From JAKVBH01 sp049800955 (GTDB lineage: Bacteria; Pseudomonadota; Alphaproteobacteria; Rhodobacterales; Rhodobacteraceae), in contig NZ_JBNAGA010000002.1 of assembly GCF_049800955.1 (NCBI RefSeq), positions 806,001-870,000 of the forward strand: a stretch of 64,000 bases of DNA, written 5' to 3'. The position numbers were made by a program, and so were the translations under genes. This document shows, one piece after another, positions 61,263 through 64,000 of the stretch; the stretch's first letter is position 1; each line of letters begins with the position of its first letter. A model generated the notes under the pieces. That model ran no database searches. It was not told the origin of the DNA and worked only from the letters and a program-made list of their open reading frames with translations.

Positions 61263-63881
61263 TTAGAAAGCAGGCTGCGTAGCGCGCCCACGCTGGATCA
61301 GGACAAGCCCCGCCAGCAGCAGCAGCGCAGGAATGAAGAAGAGTTCCTTCGGCATACGATCATTTTCTATCTCGACCTTCACGATCTCGACTGGAGAATC
61401 GCCGTAGTAGTCAAACTCCTGCCCCGATATGGGTTGAATGGCGTCGCTGCCGCCGAAGGGTTCGTCGATCAGAAGCTTGTCGCCCTCTTCCAGCACCAGC
61501 AATCCTTCCGCATCAAGCGTACCTGCGCCCGCAGAGGGCAAGACAATCGTCACGGGCCTTACTTTGGCGGTATCGAAATCAGGGCCCTGAACGGTAATGC
61601 GGACTTCTTTGCCTTCGGGGGTGGCTTCCATCAGCGCCAGGGCGGCGGGCCCTTGGGCGGTAGTGTAGCGCTCTGAGATCTGATCGAGGAAGAAGTCCGG
61701 TCGGAAGAGCATAAAGGCGATAAACAAGAGTGCCGCGCTCTCCCATTTTCGCGATTTCGATATGAAATAGCCTTGGGTTGCGGCGGCAAATAAGAGCATC
61801 GCAATCAGGGATATGAAGAAGACGAGGATGGCTTTCGCAAAGCCCACGTCAATCAACAGCAAATCCGTGTTGAAGATGAACAGGAAGGGCAGGAGCGCCG
61901 TGCGGATATCATAGGCGAAGCCCTGCACCCCGGTCTTGATCGGATCGCCGCGTGAGATGGCCGCCGCCGCATAGGCGGCAAGCCCGACCGGTGGCGTGTC
62001 ATCCGCGAGGATCCCAAAATAAAAGACGAAAAGATGAACTGCAATGAGCGGGAAGATATACCCGGCTTGCGCACCAACGCTGAGAATTACGGGCGCCATC
62101 AGGGACGAAACAACGATGTAGTTCGCAGTCGTGGGCAGGCCCATCCCGAGGATCAGTGACATGACGGCAACGAGGATCAGCAGGATCCAGATATTGCCGC
62201 CTGCAACCAGCTCGACAACCTGTCCGATCACCTGATGCGCGCCGGTGAGGCTGATCGTGCCGACGATGATTCCGGCGGCCCCTGTGGCCACACCGATGCC
62301 GATCATGTTGCGCGCGCCAAGGATCAGCCCGTCAATGAAATCACGCCAGCCCTGGGTTGTGGCGGCACTGATCCCGCCACCGCGGAAGAAGGCTTTGAGG
62401 GGCCGGTGGGTCAAGGCGACGATGATCATAAAAATCGTGGCCCAGAAGGCCGACAGCGATGGAGACAGCCGATCGAGGTTGTCCGTCCGCACCATCAGGT
62501 TCCAGACCAGAATGAAGATCGGCAGCGAGAAATAGGCCCCCCCGATCAACGTGGGTGTAAGCCGGGGGGCTTCCAGAGGACCGTCGTTTTCGTCCATCGA
62601 CACATCCGGATAGCGCGAGGCAAAGTAGACCAGAACAAGATAGAGCACGGCGACAATGACCAGAGCGCCATACACGCTCTCAGCCATGAACCCGTCGAGC
62701 AAGGCTCTGAGCAGGATCATCGCATAGGTGCACACGCCCAAGAAAATGAAGCCAGAGAGGAACAAGATCAGGATCAGCGCGGGGCCAATGTGACGCCCGG
62801 CCTTCTTGAGGCCCTGCATCTGCATTTTGAGCGCTTCAAGATGCACGATGTAGAGCAGCGCGATGTAGGAGATCACCGCGGGCAGAAACGCGTGTTTGAC
62901 CACGTCGATATAGGGAATGTTGACGTATTCGACCATGAGAAAGGCCGCCGCGCCCATGACAGGCGGCGTCAGCTGACCGTTCGTGGATGAGGCAACCTCA
63001 ACCGCGCCCGCTTTTTCCGCAGGAAAGCCGATGCGTTTCATCAAGGGGATGGTGAAGGTCCCCGTCGTCACCGTGTTGGAAATCGAGGAGCCTGAGATCA
63101 TGCCGGTCAGCATGGATGACAGGACAGACGCCTTGGCCGGACCGCCCCGCAAAGCGCCCAACAGCGCGATGGCCACCTTGATGAACCAACCGCCACCCCC
63201 GGCCCGATCCAGCAATGCGCCGAAGAGCACGAAGAGGAAGATCATCGAGGTCGAGACTCCCAACGCCACACCAAAGACGCCTTCTGTCTGCATCCAATAG
63301 TGCCCAAGGGCCTTGGAGAGCGAGGCGCCGCCATAGTTTGTGATCTCTCGCGCCCATTCCGAGTAGCCGCCAAAGAAGGCAAAGGCCACGAATGTACTTG
63401 CAATGATGACAAGCGGCAGGCCGAGGGATCTGTAGACCGCGATCATCAGGACCATCATCCCGATCGATGACATCACAATGTCAGATGTGCTCCACAGGCC
63501 CGGCCTGTCCGCGATTTGAAACCGGAACACAACGAGATAGAGGCAAGAAGCCACGCCCAGGATGACCAGCGCCCAATCATAGGCGGGAATGCGATCCTTG
63601 GGCGACGTTTTGAACAGCGGAAATGCAAGCGTTGCCAGCATGATAGCGAAGGCGAGGTGCACGAAACGGGCTTGCGCCACGATATTGGCGAAGATGTTCA
63701 TGCCGGTGGCTTGTGCGAGAACACCGGGCACCTTGGAGGCGATATAGAGCTGGAACAAAGACCAGACGATGCAGGTGCCGATGATGAGGTTGGCTTGCCA
63801 TCTCGATGACGGGTTGCGCGCGCCGGTGTCGGCTTCTGCAACCATATCGTCGGCGGAACGCGCGTCGGTGTCTTGTGCCAT
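61263..63881 (-). CDS. TRAP transporter fused (4TM-12TM) permease
   Basis: The 872-residue membrane protein joins the small (DctQ-like) and large (DctM-like) TRAP subunits. The N-terminal third has four to five helices; the DctM part has PVMGAAAFLMVEYVNIPY, GMGLPTTANYIVVSSLMAP and LADDTPPVGLAAYAAAAISRGDP, which are hallmarks of TAXI-type fused permeases. A soluble C-terminal extension (about residues 740-840) ends in a final helix. The matching TAXI solute receptor is not in the window and probably lies just beyond 64,000. Substrate is unknown. Confidence 0.9.
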   Translation of the reverse strand: MAQDTDARSADDMVAEADTGARNPSSRWQANLIIGTCIVWSLFQLYIASKVPGVLAQATGMNIFANIVAQARFVHLAFAIMLATLAFPLFKTSPKDRIPAYDWALVILGVASCLYLVVFRFQIADRPGLWSTSDIVMSSIGMMVLMIAVYRSLGLPLVIIASTFVAFAFFGGYSEWAREITNYGGASLSKALGHYWMQTEGVFGVALGVSTSMIFLFVLFGALLDRAGGGGWFIKVAIALLGALRGGPAKASVLSSMLTGMISGSSISNTVTTGTFTIPLMKRIGFPAEKAGAVEVASSTNGQLTPPVMGAAAFLMVEYVNIPYIDVVKHAFLPAVISYIALLYIVHLEALKMQMQGLKKAGRHIGPALILILFLSGFIFLGVCTYAMILLRALLDGFMAESVYGALVIVAVLYLVLVYFASRYPDVSMDENDGPLEAPRLTPTLIGGAYFSLPIFILVWNLMVRTDNLDRLSPSLSAFWATIFMIIVALTHRPLKAFFRGGGISAATTQGWRDFIDGLILGARNMIGIGVATGAAGIIVGTISLTGAHQVIGQVVELVAGGNIWILLILVAVMSLILGMGLPTTANYIVVSSLMAPVILSVGAQAGYIFPLIAVHLFVFYFGILADDTPPVGLAAYAAAAISRGDPIKTGVQGFAYDIRTALLPFLFIFNTDLLLIDVGFAKAILVFFISLIAMLLFAAATQGYFISKSRKWESAALLFIAFMLFRPDFFLDQISERYTTAQGPAALALMEATPEGKEVRITVQGPDFDTAKVRPVTIVLPSAGAGTLDAEGLLVLEEGDKLLIDEPFGGSDAIQPISGQEFDYYGDSPVEIVKVEIENDRMPKELFFIPALLLLAGLVLIQRGRATQPAF

Positions 63882-64000
63882 TCTGGCCCCCTGTCCTTTT
63901 TCTCAAGGCTGCGTGTGAAGGCGGCCAGTGGCAAGCAAAATCTTACCGGATGCCTTGAAAGACCTGCGCTGCATCGGTTGAGCAGGCGCATTTTCCGGCA

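Noticed and set aside
1..64000. CRISPR arrays, tRNA, rRNA, prophage or complete insertion sequences
   Set aside because: No spaced direct repeats, tRNA cloverleaf ends or transposase/integrase proteins were recognised on reading both strands.

Overview
The window looks like the chromosome of a denitrifying marine alphaproteobacterium of the Rhodobacterales (Roseobacter group). Signs of this are the high GC content, a Rhodobacter-type porin, a VPLPA-CTERM surface protein, TRAP transport, ALA synthase (C4 haem pathway) and the norCBQDEF and nirECF-DL-GHJN gene orders known from Paracoccus and Roseobacter relatives. The species cannot be named from the sequence alone. No rRNA, tRNA, CRISPR array or intact insertion sequence was seen.

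Positions 1-21,540 are a mosaic of housekeeping and accessory genes: the start of an HNH-type protein, an MscS channel, a BaiN-like flavoprotein, an MFS carrier, asd, an orphan relaxase-tail-like protein, a VPLPA-CTERM protein, a carbonic anhydrase/SbtA/SbtB bicarbonate cassette, an M17 aminopeptidase with an NlpC/P60 hydrolase, an agmatinase-family enzyme, a DUF3576 lipoprotein, a major porin, a TPR-sulfotransferase, yggS, a xylA/AtuA-like/DUF4387 operon divergent from a Gfo/Idh/MocA dehydrogenase, and a pirin.

Positions 21,540-57,830 form an anaerobic-respiration island. It starts with a pyruvate:ferredoxin oxidoreductase-type operon (G, A, B and a GltD-ferredoxin fusion) followed by L-lactate dehydrogenase. 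Next come nirS with a NirT/haem-binding fusion and a cupredoxin, then the converging norCBQDEF operon and a c-type cytochrome. The haem d1 operon follows (nirE, C, F, DL, G, H, J, N), then a small membrane protein and hemA. A divergent pair of Crp/Fnr regulators (one with DUF4202) and the complete nosRZDFYLX operon close the island. Six 14-bp Fnr/Nnr-type boxes (YTRAC-N4-GTCAA) lie upstream of por, nirS, norC, cytochrome c/nirE, hemA and nosR. The pathway from nitrite to N2, haem d1 supply, haem precursor supply and pyruvate oxidation are therefore probably co-controlled by low oxygen and/or NO.

Positions 57,850-64,000 hold an L-lactate permease, an FCD-domain protein with no visible DNA-binding domain, two palindromic operator candidates, and a fused TRAP permease with a universal stress protein. 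Lactate permease, lactate dehydrogenase and POR together suggest lactate as an electron donor for denitrification.
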